Shown piece after piece: positions 38,401 to 47,322 of a DNA stretch of 64,000 nucleotides (position 1 is its first letter; each line of letters begins with the position of its first letter). Position numbers and translations under genes: made by a program. The stretch spans positions 186,001-250,000 of the forward strand of contig NZ_UTHA01000001.1 in NCBI RefSeq assembly GCF_900582195.1, given 5' to 3'. The DNA is from Pseudomonas viridiflava (GTDB lineage Bacteria > Pseudomonadota > Gammaproteobacteria > Pseudomonadales > Pseudomonadaceae). The notes below the pieces were generated by a model that had not been told where the DNA came from, searched no databases, and was given only the letters and a program-made list of their open reading frames with translations.

Positions 38401-41350
38401 GACTGCTTTCTTCCACCGCGCCATACAGGTCGAGCAAGGCTTCACAGAGCACGTCGACCGGCAGCAGATCGGCCATGTGCGCGCCTTCGCCGAGGGTGGT
38501 CAGCTCATCCAGCAACGCGCTGAGTTCCTGACGCTCGCCGGGATGTTGCTGCCAGCGCTGCAAGAGATTTTCCGCGTCAAGGAGGATGTCCATGCCTTGG
38601 GCGAGGAAGTTGTTGATCAGTTGCGGGTCGCGCTTGATCCGCAGGCCGGTGTGCGGCGCATCGAGGATCGACGCCAGACGCTCGGCGAGCAGGGTTCCCG
38701 AGCGTTTGATCAGCGACTGCGCACCGACAATCGGTGCCAGCGGATCATGCTTGAGTTGACGCAGGCCGACGCGGAACAGGCCCTCGGCTTCGAGCAGCAA
38801 TTCCACTTCGTCGAGGTCCAGCGGCAACTGGTGCCCCTTGAACTCGCGGGCCAATTGATCGAGCGGTGCAGCGAGTTCAGCAATCGGCAACACCCCGGCC
38901 ATCGACGCACTGCCCTTGAGCGTGTGCAGGGCGCGCTGCAATTCATCGCTGACCTGTAGCGGCACATGCTCGGCGGCTTGATCGAGAAAACGGTTGAGGC
39001 TGGCGAGGTGGGTTTCGGCTTCTTTGCGGAAGATCTCCAGCAACAGCGGATCGAGCGCCGCGACATCATCGACGTCTTCGGCGGCCAGCAGCTCGTCCCC
39101 CTTGGCCAAGGCGTGAGCACGGGCCGCGAGTTGATCGACATCGCTGCGCTGACGCTGACTGTTGGTGGCGAAATCGCTGATCAACTCGGGCAGCAACAGC
39201 ACCGTGTCGGTCAGCAGTTGCTGGACTACCGAGCCCGGCTCGACGCTTTGTTCAAGCACGCGGTTGAGCAGGTTTTCCACCGACCACGCCAGCTCACCGA
39301 GAATCAGCGCGCGGACCATGCGCCCGCTGCCCTTCAATGTGTGGAAGGCGCGGCGCAGTTCAGTCAGCGCGGCGCGATCCTGCGGATCGGCGGACCAGCG
39401 CGGCAAGTATTCGTGGAGAACTTCGAGAACTTCATCGGTCTCTTCGAGGAACACTTCGCGCAACTCATCGTCGACCGGCTCTTCATCGGCCGGCGGCGGC
39501 ATCAGGCTGCCGGGTGTAATCAGTGCCGGCGGATTGACCGCTGACACCGGGCTGGCCAGAACGTCGGCCAGCGACTGTACGGTTTCCGGATCGTCGAGCG
39601 CCTGCATGTCCTGCATCACCAGCGCTTCGCTGGGGCTGAGCACGTCGTCGAGCACGGGCACATGCGCCTCATTTGGAAAGAAACCCAGACTGGCGAGGGA
39701 CTTCTGCGCGACGTCCAGCAATTGTTCGCCCGGTGCCTGCGGGTCGTCGCTCAAGCGTTCGAGGTAATACTCGAGGCTGCTGATGACATCGGCCAGATGA
39801 TCGAGTTGTTCCCAACCCGGCTCGTGCGGATCGAGCAGCAAATGTTCGCGGATAAAACCGGTGCAGGCCTCGACCAGACTCGCCGCACGGCTGAGTGGAA
39901 TCATCGCCAGCGCACCGCGCACTTGGGTCAGCAGCGCCGGCAGCGGTTGCAGTTGCTGGCGATCCCAATCGGCGTCGATGTAGTCGACGATCATGTCCTT
40001 GGCCTGTTGCAGGCAGATGCGCGCTTCCTTGATCACGATCTGATGAATCTGCGTCAGGTCGGTGGTCGGCAGGCGCGAATCTTCCGGGCTTTCCGGCTCG
40101 ACGGTGCCGACCATCCCGGCCAGCGTCGCTTCGACGTAGAGCAGCGCCCCGGCAACGTCCATCAGGATTGCGTCGTTCGGTTCGCGCTGGCCTTGGGCGA
40201 GGCTGAGCACCACCGCCAGTTGATCGATGATCACTTTGCGCGGCTGGCCAAAACCGAGCACGGCGAGGGTGTCGGCGATCTGCCGCAGCGGCGCGAGCAG
40301 GCTTTCCAGATCCGAGGTGTGCTGGCGGTCGCTGCGCACGAACAGGTCGAGGCGTTCCTTGACCCGCACCAGTTCTTCGCACAATGCCGCCAGCACCGAG
40401 CGCATCGCATCGCGGTCGGGGCCGGCCAGGCGTGCGCGTTCTTCGTCGACCATCGCGCTGTCGGGCAACGCGTCGTCCAGGGAGTAGCGATCTTTCATGG
40501 TCAGCATCTGCCCGGTGGGATGTTCGGCTTTGGCAATATAGAACAACAGGCTTTTCAGCAGCTCGGCAGGCGCCGGTTGATTGAGGCCAGCCATGCCCTG
40601 ATCGAGCAGGCGTTTGAGTTCTTTGTCGGCATCCTTGAACAGGCTACGCAGCGCCGGGCTGTTGGCGATGACGCCTTCGCGCATGCCTTCGACCAGCGCC
40701 GAAGCGACTTGCCACAGCGCGCTCAGGGGCGAATCGCCGCTCAGTGCTTCGAGGCGGGTGAAGACTTTGGCCAGATAACCGAGATGGGTCTGGTCATCCT
40801 GTTCACGCAGCAAACCGACCAGAGCCATTTGCAACATCTGACGTAATTTGCGCAGCACGTTGGGTAGTTCGGCGGGCTCCAGCAGCGCCAGTTCGTCGGC
40901 CCGCAGCGGCGGTAGCTCGGGCAGTTGCGGGCTGAACAGGCTGGTTTCCGAGAGCAGGCTTTCGCCCCGAGCGCTGCGCAGATCGTTGATCAGCGGCAGC
41001 ACCACCAATGGCAAATCACGCCGGGCGCTCTGCACGCGGTCGAGGTAGATCGGCAATTGCCCAAGGGCTTGCAGCAAAAGATGCAGTGCTTCGTCGCGAT
41101 GGCTGACGCGCTCGTGCTGCAGGGCTTCGACCAGATGTTCCATTTCTTCGGCGAGCAACGCTGCGCCGTAGAACTCGACCATCTGCAAACTGCCATGGAC
41201 CTGATGGATGTAATCCAGGCAACCGTCCAGCCCGGGAAAGGCTTGCGGATCATCAAGCACGGCTTCAATCGCCTGATGCGCCCGCCTCAGCGTTTCGGCA
41301 ATTTCGCCTTTGACCCATTCGAGGGCCACATAGTCGTGCCGATCACCCAT
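35453..41350 (-). CDS. chpA: ChpA-type hybrid chemotaxis histidine kinase with several phosphotransfer domains
   Basis: The 1965-residue CheA-like kinase controls type IV pilus function. Hpt domains with H-T-L-K-G are at H670, H809, H1113 and H1254. A divergent N-terminal Hpt has H49 (DYIHQVHGSLQM). Two Hpt-like repeats have threonine in the histidine place (T475, LTQVRGALAM; T951, LTTLGEGAHM). The kinase core has the N box LRNAVDHG (N1554), G boxes DIRDDGAGV and GRGVGMDVV, then a CheW-like domain and a C-terminal receiver with D1894 in LLLDIEMPRMDG. P. aeruginosa ChpA is longer (about 2470). The start ATG at 41350 has GGAG five bases upstream; a GTG five codons earlier overlaps the pilJ stop. 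Confidence 0.93.
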   Translation of the reverse strand: MGDRHDYVALEWVKGEIAETLRRAHQAIEAVLDDPQAFPGLDGCLDYIHQVHGSLQMVEFYGAALLAEEMEHLVEALQHERVSHRDEALHLLLQALGQLPIYLDRVQSARRDLPLVVLPLINDLRSARGESLLSETSLFSPQLPELPPLRADELALLEPAELPNVLRKLRQMLQMALVGLLREQDDQTHLGYLAKVFTRLEALSGDSPLSALWQVASALVEGMREGVIANSPALRSLFKDADKELKRLLDQGMAGLNQPAPAELLKSLLFYIAKAEHPTGQMLTMKDRYSLDDALPDSAMVDEERARLAGPDRDAMRSVLAALCEELVRVKERLDLFVRSDRQHTSDLESLLAPLRQIADTLAVLGFGQPRKVIIDQLAVVLSLAQGQREPNDAILMDVAGALLYVEATLAGMVGTVEPESPEDSRLPTTDLTQIHQIVIKEARICLQQAKDMIVDYIDADWDRQQLQPLPALLTQVRGALAMIPLSRAASLVEACTGFIREHLLLDPHEPGWEQLDHLADVISSLEYYLERLSDDPQAPGEQLLDVAQKSLASLGFFPNEAHVPVLDDVLSPSEALVMQDMQALDDPETVQSLADVLASPVSAVNPPALITPGSLMPPPADEEPVDDELREVFLEETDEVLEVLHEYLPRWSADPQDRAALTELRRAFHTLKGSGRMVRALILGELAWSVENLLNRVLEQSVEPGSVVQQLLTDTVLLLPELISDFATNSQRQRSDVDQLAARAHALAKGDELLAAEDVDDVAALDPLLLEIFRKEAETHLASLNRFLDQAAEHVPLQVSDELQRALHTLKGSASMAGVLPIAELAAPLDQLAREFKGHQLPLDLDEVELLLEAEGLFRVGLRQLKHDPLAPIVGAQSLIKRSGTLLAERLASILDAPHTGLRIKRDPQLINNFLAQGMDILLDAENLLQRWQQHPGERQELSALLDELTTLGEGAHMADLLPVDVLCEALLDLYGAVEESSLAVSERFFQEAQNAHEALINMLDELAAGQEVTPQPERIRALHDLLDESLDPSSMGLIRSDGSRTLSIRELGSATAELQQKATALEPDDEIVEIFLEEAVDILDSSGQALQRWLSDPDNTAPLSSLQRDLHTLKGGARMAEVEAVGDLAQELESLYEGLVDRRFNYSESLGRLLLKSHDRLALLLDQLQNHQPLTPAEDLIEAIRQVRQGHSVAETPPAITEHDSAGHDPELLEIFLEEGFDIIENSGAALLRWQAEPGNRQEVETLLRDLHTLKGGARMVEIGPIGDLAHELEYLYESLSSGALQPSAELFALVQRGHDRLAQMLDGVRAGQPCPPADRLINAIQNFSHPVTVETPPVLPVPVKTDAAPPAADAGADMVKVSAELLDELVNLAGETSIFRGRIEQQVNDAQIALNEMETTIERMRDQLRRLDTETQGRILSRQQVDAERLGYEEFDPLEMDRHSQLQQLSRALFESASDLLDLKETLDRRNHDAENLLQQQGRINTELQEGLMRTRMVPFERMLPRLKRIVRQVAEELNKDVAFVVGNAEGEMDRNVLERMAAPLEHMLRNAVDHGLESAEVRLAAGKPAQGQISLDLSREGGDIIFDIRDDGAGVPLEAVRNKAIKRGLLAPNAEISDRDVLQFILQPGFSTAEKITQISGRGVGMDVVHEEVRQLGGSMSIDSVPGQGVHFRIRLPFTVSVNRALMVQCGEDQYAIPLNTIEGIVRVLPNDLEGHFRQDPPRYQYGGQTYELCYLGELLKTAPRPKLLGQNLPLPVLLVHYNDRRIAVLVDTMAGTREIVVKSLGAQFAAVQGVSGATILGDGRVVLILDLLAPIRAMQARVAQTPTLPEIDSEPHKPLLVMVVDDSVTVRKVTSRLLERHGMNVLTAKDGVDAMLLLEEHMPDLMLLDIEMPRMDGFEVATQVRNDERLQHLPIIMITSRTGQKHRDRAMAIGVNDYLGKPYQESVLLESIAQWSKKHA

Positions 41351-41361
41351 AACCACTCCAC

Positions 41362-43410
41362 TCACGCTTTATCTGTCGCCGCCGGCAAGGTGAACCCGGA
41401 CACCGAGCGCCGCAGCTGACTGGCCATTTTCGCCAGGTTACCGATGCTTTCCGCAGTAGCCGTGGAGCCGGACGAAGTCTGCGAGGTGATCTGCTGGATC
41501 ACGTTCATCGTCAGCGAGATCTGCCCGGCCGACGAGGTCTGCTGCTGCGCCGCGTTGGAGATGCTTTGAATCAATGCCGCGAGGGTCTTCGATACGCCTT
41601 CGATTTCTTCCAGGGCCACACCGGCATCCTGCGCCAGTCGCGCGCCGCGCACCACTTCGGTGGTGGTTTGCTCCATGGAAATCACGGCTTCATTGGTGTC
41701 GGTCTGGATCGCCCGCACCAGGGTTTCGATCTGCCGAGTGGCGGCGGATGAGCGTTCGGCCAAACGTTGCACTTCGTCGGCGACCACCGCAAAACCACGC
41801 CCGGCATCACCGGCCATGGACGCCTGAATGGCCGCGTTGAGGGCGAGGATGTTGGTCTGGTCGGCGATGTCGTCGATGAGGCTGACAATGTCGCCGATTT
41901 CCTGCGACGACTCGCCCAGACGCTTGATGCGTTTGGCGGTGTCCTGAATCTGTTCGCGAATGTTGTCCATGCCGTGGATGGTGTTGTGCACCACTTCGTT
42001 ACCCTTGTTGGCGATTTCCACGGAGCGCTCGGCTACCGCTGAAGACTCAGCGGCGTTGGCCGAGACCTGATCGATGGATTCGGCCATGTCGCTGATCGCC
42101 GTCGAGGCTTCGGAAATCTGCTGGGCCTGATGCTCCGAGGCCTGGGCCAGATGCATGGCGGTGGCCTGGGTTTCCTGCACCGCAGCGGCGACTTGGCCGG
42201 CGGTGAGGTTGATGGTCGCGACCAGATCGCGCAATTGGTCGACGGAATAGTTGATCGAGTCGGCGATGGTGCCGGTGAAGTCTTCGGTCACCGAGGCGGT
42301 CACGGTGAGGTCGCCGTCGGCGAGGTCTTCGATTTCGTCGAGCAGACGCATGATCGCGTTCTGGTTACGCTCGTTCTTCTCGGCGGTTTCGCGCAACTGG
42401 CGATTGGTTTCCCGGACCATCACCAGACCAATGAGGATGATCGACGCCAGCGCCAACAACCCGAGGACGTAACCGCCGATGGTGTCGGTATTGCGCCCGC
42501 CGGCAAGGTTCTCGAAACGAGTGGCCAGGTGCGAGGCTTCGTCGAGCAGGGTCTGCGAGAGACTGAAGATATTGCTCGCCGATTCACGAACCTTGAACAG
42601 CTCCGGTGAGGTTTCGAGGATTTCATCCACCGAGCCGGAAACGAATTGGAACAGCTCGGAGATTTCACTCAAACGCGCACGGGCATCGCGGTCTTCGACC
42701 TGGCTGATTTTCAGCGCCGGGTTGCCTTGCAGCATGCCGTTGAGCACTTGGCCGAAACGGGTGGCGTCGCGGCCGAAGGCATCGGCGGCTTGCTGGGAGT
42801 TTTCGTCGCCGGCGAGCACGGTGTTGACCGCGCCGAGAATGCGTTCGGCCAGCAGCGACTGACGCTGGGCCATCGCCACTTGCGCCGCCGGGGCGCCGCG
42901 TTGCAGGAGGATTTCGACGACTTTTTCGTATTCGATCTGCAACTGCGGCACGGTTTCGGCCAGGGTCGCGGCGACCTGATGCAACGACAGCACGGTCTGT
43001 TCGCTGGAAAGAATCGCGTCGGTGTTTTTCAGCAGGCGCTCCCAATCCAGCTGCACGGCGCGCATTTCCGGGCGCACAGTAGCCGGGGCGGGAGGCAGAC
43101 CGGTGGCCGGATCACCCTTCTTCAAGTAACCCCAGCGCTGGGCGAAATCGTTGCGCGCATCACTGAGCAACTTGAACGCGGCCGCCTTGCCGGCGGCGGC
43201 TTCGGTGGCGTTCTTGGCGATGCGTTGCGAGAGCACGCGCAGCTCACCGGCGTGGCCGATGTACTGTTTGTCGTAGTTCGCCTGGGTGTTGAGGTACGCG
43301 AAGTTGGCGAACAGCAGCATGATGAACACGATCAGTGCGATGAACAGCACGATGATCTGCGAGCGACTGCGCGAGCCTTCCGCCGGCTTGCCTGTTTTTG
43401 CTTTTGTCAT
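41362..43410 (-). CDS. pilJ: Type IV pilus chemoreceptor PilJ
   Basis: The 682-residue methyl-accepting protein has a first membrane helix (about residues 18-40, [22 protein letters not shown]), a periplasmic PilJ-type domain, a second helix (about 310-330), a HAMP region and a cytoplasmic signalling hairpin with [41 protein letters not shown]. It senses pilus state or surface contact and controls ChpA. It is adjacent to chpA and preceded by a REPIN that separates it from pilI. The usual partner pilK (methyltransferase) is absent. Confidence 0.95.
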   Translation of the reverse strand: MTKAKTGKPAEGSRSRSQIIVLFIALIVFIMLLFANFAYLNTQANYDKQYIGHAGELRVLSQRIAKNATEAAAGKAAAFKLLSDARNDFAQRWGYLKKGDPATGLPPAPATVRPEMRAVQLDWERLLKNTDAILSSEQTVLSLHQVAATLAETVPQLQIEYEKVVEILLQRGAPAAQVAMAQRQSLLAERILGAVNTVLAGDENSQQAADAFGRDATRFGQVLNGMLQGNPALKISQVEDRDARARLSEISELFQFVSGSVDEILETSPELFKVRESASNIFSLSQTLLDEASHLATRFENLAGGRNTDTIGGYVLGLLALASIILIGLVMVRETNRQLRETAEKNERNQNAIMRLLDEIEDLADGDLTVTASVTEDFTGTIADSINYSVDQLRDLVATINLTAGQVAAAVQETQATAMHLAQASEHQAQQISEASTAISDMAESIDQVSANAAESSAVAERSVEIANKGNEVVHNTIHGMDNIREQIQDTAKRIKRLGESSQEIGDIVSLIDDIADQTNILALNAAIQASMAGDAGRGFAVVADEVQRLAERSSAATRQIETLVRAIQTDTNEAVISMEQTTTEVVRGARLAQDAGVALEEIEGVSKTLAALIQSISNAAQQQTSSAGQISLTMNVIQQITSQTSSGSTATAESIGNLAKMASQLRRSVSGFTLPAATDKA

Positions 43411-43452
43411 CGGTCCTCGCCCTTAACCCACACCTTTGAGGCCTGCTGCAAT

Positions 43453-43549
43453 CCCTGTGGGAGCGAGCCTGCTCGCGAAAGTGCTGGGTCAGCCAATATT
43501 TATCTTGCCTGATACGCCCTCTTCGCGAGCAGGCTCGCGCCCACAGGGG
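43453..43549. repeat. REPIN inside the pil-chp operon, between pilI and pilJ
   Basis: Outer arms CCCTGTGGGAGCGAGC and GCTCGCGCCCACAGGG face each other in the gap between pilI and pilJ. The right arm carries GCGCCC instead of GCTCCC. The gap is 154 bases, large for an otherwise tight operon. Confidence 0.88.
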
Positions 43550-43564
43550 ACGGTGCTGTATCCG

Positions 43565-44104
43565 TTATATCGCGACGCTCATGAACACCGGGGATTTGGC
43601 CAGCGCAAACAGGCTGAACACCCGCCAGTTCTGCTCACGGCGGAAATAGCCTTTGACGAACTCGGCCTTGGAGCCTTGGCGCTTGCTGATCGAGATCGGT
43701 TCGAAGCTGTCCTGTTCAAAGTGCTGCAAACCAATAACCTCATCGACCATCAACCCGGCAAACACATCGCCATGCTCGACCACCAAGACCCGCCGCTGTT
43801 TACGCAACGGCGACAGCTCATGCCCGAAGAAACCACACAGATCCATGATCGGCAGCAGCCGCCCGCGCAGGTTAGCCACACCTTTGACCCACGGCTTGAC
43901 CCCGGGCAATTGAGTGAAGCGCGGTTCGTGCAGCACTTCGCTGACTTCCCCCATCGGCGCCACATACCAATGCTCGCCGAGGCGAAAGCCGATACCGCTC
44001 CAGCGATCCTGGCGCGCCGCTTGCGACGGCAGGTCCGCCGCCAGCAAGCGGCAGCGCTGGTCGATTTGCCAGAGCAGTTCGAATGCGGTCAGCGATTCGC
44101 TCAT
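43565..44104 (-). CDS. pilI: CheW-like protein PilI
   Basis: The 179-residue protein is a CheW-like adaptor (FRLGEHWYVAPMGEVSEVLHEPRFTQLPGVKPWVKGVANLRGRLLPIMDLCGFFG). It links PilJ to ChpA in the Pil-Chp array at the inner membrane. It starts 10 bases after pilH ends. Confidence 0.94.
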   Translation of the reverse strand: MSESLTAFELLWQIDQRCRLLAADLPSQAARQDRWSGIGFRLGEHWYVAPMGEVSEVLHEPRFTQLPGVKPWVKGVANLRGRLLPIMDLCGFFGHELSPLRKQRRVLVVEHGDVFAGLMVDEVIGLQHFEQDSFEPISISKRQGSKAEFVKGYFRREQNWRVFSLFALAKSPVFMSVAI

Positions 44105-44114
44105 GGTCGCGTGA

Positions 44115-44480
44115 TCAACCGGCGAGCACGTTGTTCAGGGTCTTGATCAGGGTGTCTTCGTCGACCGGTTTGGTCAGGTAGTCCTTGGCGCCCTGACGGG
44201 TGCCCCAGACCTTGTCGGTTTCCTGATCCTTGGTGGTGATGATGATCACCGGGATGTGGCTGGTGTCGGCGTCCTTGGTCAACTGGCGAGTCGCCTGAAA
44301 ACCGTTGAGGCCGGGCATGACGATGTCCATCAGCACCGCGTCGGGTTTTTCCTGACGGGCCAGGGCCACACCATCGGCGCCGTTTTCGGCCTTCAGCACT
44401 TCATGGCCGTGCTTTTCGAGCATGCCGGTGAGTTTGTACATTTCAGTCGGCGAATCATCGACGATCAGGATACGTGCCAT
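44115..44480 (-). CDS. pilH: Response regulator PilH
   Basis: PilH is a single receiver domain of 121 residues (MARILIVDDSPTEMYKLTGMLEKHGHEVLKAENGADGVALARQEKPDAVLMDIVMPGLNG), with the phospho-acceptor aspartate in LMDIVMPG and the conserved lysine in TKPVDED. In P. aeruginosa it acts with PilG downstream of ChpA and favours pilus retraction or resets the system. The start at 44480 has GGGGA upstream. Confidence 0.95.
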   Translation of the reverse strand: MARILIVDDSPTEMYKLTGMLEKHGHEVLKAENGADGVALARQEKPDAVLMDIVMPGLNGFQATRQLTKDADTSHIPVIIITTKDQETDKVWGTRQGAKDYLTKPVDEDTLIKTLNNVLAG

Positions 44481-44540
44481 GGTTTTCCCCATTTTTCTTG
44501 TCGACCCCCGGCCCGCTGGCCGAGCGTCACTGTACGTGTC

Positions 44541-44945
44541 TTACTGCGGCAAAACAGCGGCGAAGCCCGGAACATGGGCCTGAATTGCGTTGAGCAGTTC
44601 TTCCTTGCTGAAAGGCTTGGTCAAAAATTGATCAGAGCCGACAATCCGCCCCTTGGCCTTGTCGAACAGCCCGTCACGCGATGACAGCATGATCACCGGT
44701 GTGGCCTTGAACGCACTGTTGTTCTTGATTAAAGCGCAGGTCTGATAACCATCCAGACGCGGCATCATGATGTCGACAAAAATGATCCCGGGATGGTTGT
44801 CGGCGATCTTCGCCAGGGCGTCGAAACCGTCGATCGCCGTGATCACTTCACAACCGACATTCTTCAACAATGTTTCGGCGGTGCGACGAATCGTTTTCGA
44901 GTCGTCGATCACCATGACCTTCAAGGCGCTGGACTGCTGTTCCAT
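44541..44945 (-). CDS. pilG: Response regulator PilG
   Basis: The 134-residue receiver protein begins MEQQSSALKVMVIDDSKTIRRTAETLLKNVGCEVITAIDGFDALAKIADNHPGIIFVDIMMPRLDGYQTCALIKNN, with the phospho-acceptor in FVDIMMPRLDG and TKPFSKEE near the end. It is the main output of ChpA for pilus extension and cAMP signalling in P. aeruginosa. First gene of the operon, divergent from gshB. Confidence 0.95.
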   Translation of the reverse strand: MEQQSSALKVMVIDDSKTIRRTAETLLKNVGCEVITAIDGFDALAKIADNHPGIIFVDIMMPRLDGYQTCALIKNNSAFKATPVIMLSSRDGLFDKAKGRIVGSDQFLTKPFSKEELLNAIQAHVPGFAAVLPQ

Positions 44946-45079
44946 AAGAGGGCTCTACCGTCGCCTTTGCGAATCAAATTGTCCGTTTTGCGATGACTGA
45001 TGGCTGGAAACCCTTGATGCTCAAGGGCCAGCACGGCATGGCAGCCTTTTTAGCACAGTCTCCAGATGCAATCTATCGA

Positions 45080-45132
45080 CGGGTTTTTCCTTGACCGAAA
45101 ACCCGCCCGGCGCCACTCTGGCGGCACTTTTT
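45080..45132 (+). other. Two hairpins in the gshB upstream region
   Basis: CGGGTTTT (45080-45087) pairs with AAAACCCG (45098-45105), followed by the small stem CGCCA/TGGCG (45111-45123) with a T-run at 45128-45132, a terminator-like end 38 bases before the gshB start. The gap between pilG and gshB is divergent, so this could be part of a leader or attenuator of gshB. Function is unproven. Confidence 0.4.
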
Positions 45133-45170
45133 CAATACCGATCCGGTAGCCAATTTTCGAGGAAAACCCA

Positions 45171-46142
45171 ATGAGCGTTCGCGTCGGGATTGTCATGGAC
45201 CCTATCGCCAGCATCTCCTATAAAAAGGATAGCTCGCTGGCCATGCTGCTGGCCGCGCAGAAGCGTGGCTGGGAACTGTTCTATATGGAACAGCGCGACC
45301 TGTATCAGGGTGAAGGTCAGGCAAGGGCGCGCATGAAGCCGCTGAAAGTCTTCGCCAACCCGGAAAAATGGTTCGAACTGGACGCCGAGCAGGACAACCT
45401 GCTGAGCGATCTCGACGTGATCCTGATGCGCAAGGATCCGCCGTTCGACATGGAGTTCGTCTACTCCACCTACCTGCTCGAACAGGCCGAAACCGCTGGC
45501 GTACTGGTGGTGAACAAGCCGCAGAGCCTGCGCGACTGCAATGAAAAGCTGTTCGCCACGCTGTTCCCGCAGTGCACACCGCCAACCATCGTCAGCCGCC
45601 GCGCTGACGTGCTGCGTGAATTCGCCGCCAAGCACGGCGACGTGATCCTCAAGCCGCTGGACGGCATGGGTGGCACTTCGATTTTCCGCCACCGCGCAGG
45701 CGACCCGAACCTGTCGGTGATTCTGGAAACCCTGACCGCACTCGGTGGCCAGCAGATCATGGGTCAGGCTTACCTGCCGGCGATCAAGGACGGCGACAAA
45801 CGCATCCTGATGATCGACGGCGAGCCGGTGGATTACTGCCTGGCGCGGATTCCGGCGCAGGGCGAAACCCGTGGCAACCTCGCTGCCGGTGGTCGTGGTG
45901 AAGCGCGACCGCTGACTGAAAAGGATCGCTGGATCGCGGCTCAAGTCGGCCCGACGTTGCGTGAGAAAGGTCTGCTGTTCGTTGGCCTCGATGTGATCGG
46001 TGAAAGCCTCACCGAAATCAACGTCACCAGCCCGACCTGCATCCGTGAAATCGACAATGCGTTTGGCACCGATATCGGCGGCATGTTGATGGATGCGATC
46101 GCCAAGAAGCTGCAAGCCGCCGGCAAATTGCCACAAGCTTGA
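45171..46142 (+). CDS. gshB: Glutathione synthetase
   Basis: GshB joins gamma-glutamylcysteine and glycine with ATP to make glutathione. The 323-residue protein has the N-terminal pre-ATP-grasp domain (VRVGIVMDPIASISYKKDSSLAMLLAAQKRGW), the ATP-grasp with LKPLDGMGGTSIFRHRAGDPNLSVILETLT and the metal-site segment LTEINVTSPTCIREID. Ribosome site GAGGA lies 9 bases before the ATG. Divergent from pilG, followed by tonB. Confidence 0.97.
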   Translation: MSVRVGIVMDPIASISYKKDSSLAMLLAAQKRGWELFYMEQRDLYQGEGQARARMKPLKVFANPEKWFELDAEQDNLLSDLDVILMRKDPPFDMEFVYSTYLLEQAETAGVLVVNKPQSLRDCNEKLFATLFPQCTPPTIVSRRADVLREFAAKHGDVILKPLDGMGGTSIFRHRAGDPNLSVILETLTALGGQQIMGQAYLPAIKDGDKRILMIDGEPVDYCLARIPAQGETRGNLAAGGRGEARPLTEKDRWIAAQVGPTLREKGLLFVGLDVIGESLTEINVTSPTCIREIDNAFGTDIGGMLMDAIAKKLQAAGKLPQA

Positions 46143-46190
46143 TGCACGTCACATGCAGTCTGTCGCTTGAAGCGTGAAGCCCAAGGCGTG

Positions 46191-46242
46191 AAACCAACAT
46201 TGCGTTATCATGCGCAGCCTCTGAAAAACGCGATGTTGGTTT
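46191..46242 (+). other. Long hairpin between gshB and tonB
   Basis: Arms of 16 bases (46191-46206 and 46227-46242) are complementary except for one position that can form a G-U pair, with a 20-base loop. The stem is followed by TCTTG within a T-rich stretch and then by the tonB ATG at 46250. No clear Shine-Dalgarno sequence is visible for tonB. The structure could terminate gshB transcripts or regulate tonB. Confidence 0.6.
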
Positions 46243-46249
46243 TCTTGTC

Positions 46250-47149
46250 ATGACCCTCCCGTCCGATCTGCCCGCAGAACTCGCCCACCGTGGCGTGCGC
46301 CCGGCCGATCGCCTCGGTTTTACCCTGTTTCTCGCGGCGCTGATTCATTTGGCGCTGCTGCTCGGCGTCGGCTTCACGATGGTCGAGCCCAAGCAAGTCA
46401 GCAAAACCCTGGAAATCACCCTCGCTACCTTCAAAAGCGAAAAGAAGCCGGAGAAGGCTGACTTTCTCGCGCAGGAAAACCAGGAAGGTAGCGGCACGCT
46501 GGACAAAAAGGCGATCCCGAAGACCACCGAGGTGGCGCCGTTTCAGGACAATCAGGTCAAGAAGGTCACCCCGCCACCGGCCGCCAAGCCGGAAGTGCAG
46601 GAGGCCGCGCCCAAGGCTGCGGTGACCACCGTCGCGCCGAAGCCGAAAAAGGCGCCGACCAAGAAAGAAGAAAGCAAGACCGAAGTCAAACCGACGGTCG
46701 ACGCGCCGGAATTCGACAGCTCGCAGCTGTCCAGCGACATCGCCAGCCTCGAAGCCGAACTGGCCAAGGAACAACAGCTGTACGCCAAACGCCCGCGTAT
46801 TCACCGTTTGAGCGCGGCGTCGACCATGCGTGACAAGGGTGCCTGGTACAAGGACGACTGGCGCAAGAAGGTTGAGCGCATCGGTAACCTCAATTACCCC
46901 GAAGAAGCACGGCGCAAGCAGATCTACGGCAATTTGCGCCTGATGGTTTCGATCAATCGCGACGGTTCGCTGTATGAAGTGCTGGTGCTGGAGTCTTCCG
47001 GGCAGCCGCTGCTGGATCAGGCGGCGCAGCGCATTGTTCGTCTGGCGGCACCGTTTGCGCCGTTTACCGGGGACCTGTCGGATATCGACCGTCTGGAAAT
47101 CATTCGTACCTGGAAATTCGCTCGCGGTGACAAGCTCTCGAGCAATTGA
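46250..47149 (+). CDS. tonB3: TonB-family energy transducer (TonB3-like)
   Basis: The 299-residue protein has an N-terminal membrane anchor (RLGFTLFLAALIHLALLLGVGF), a lysine/glutamate/proline-rich spacer across the periplasm (from about 60 to 190) and a C-terminal TonB domain (NYPEEARRKQIYGNLRLMVSINRDGSLYEVLVLESSGQPLLDQAAQRIVRLAAPFAPF). The position between gshB and algH, next to pil-chp, is that of P. aeruginosa tonB3, reported to influence twitching motility. No exbB/exbD is nearby. Confidence 0.87.
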   Translation: MTLPSDLPAELAHRGVRPADRLGFTLFLAALIHLALLLGVGFTMVEPKQVSKTLEITLATFKSEKKPEKADFLAQENQEGSGTLDKKAIPKTTEVAPFQDNQVKKVTPPPAAKPEVQEAAPKAAVTTVAPKPKKAPTKKEESKTEVKPTVDAPEFDSSQLSSDIASLEAELAKEQQLYAKRPRIHRLSAASTMRDKGAWYKDDWRKKVERIGNLNYPEEARRKQIYGNLRLMVSINRDGSLYEVLVLESSGQPLLDQAAQRIVRLAAPFAPFTGDLSDIDRLEIIRTWKFARGDKLSSN

Positions 47150-47166
47150 ATACACCGCAAATCCCC

Positions 47167-47256
47167 TGTGGGAGCGAGCTTGCTCGCGAAGAGGCCGGCA
47201 CATGCACCATTGATATTGCCTGACCTGACGCCTTCGCGAGCAAGCTCGCTCCCACA
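47167..47256. repeat. REPIN (inverted pair of GTGGGAGCGAGC repeats)
   Basis: Inverted pair between tonB and algH. Confidence 0.88.
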
Positions 47257-47322
47257 TTTGATCTGCGTTGTTCTCTGATCCTCAGCTTGTCAGTTTGCCC
47301 CTTCGACGCCACACTAGCGCAC

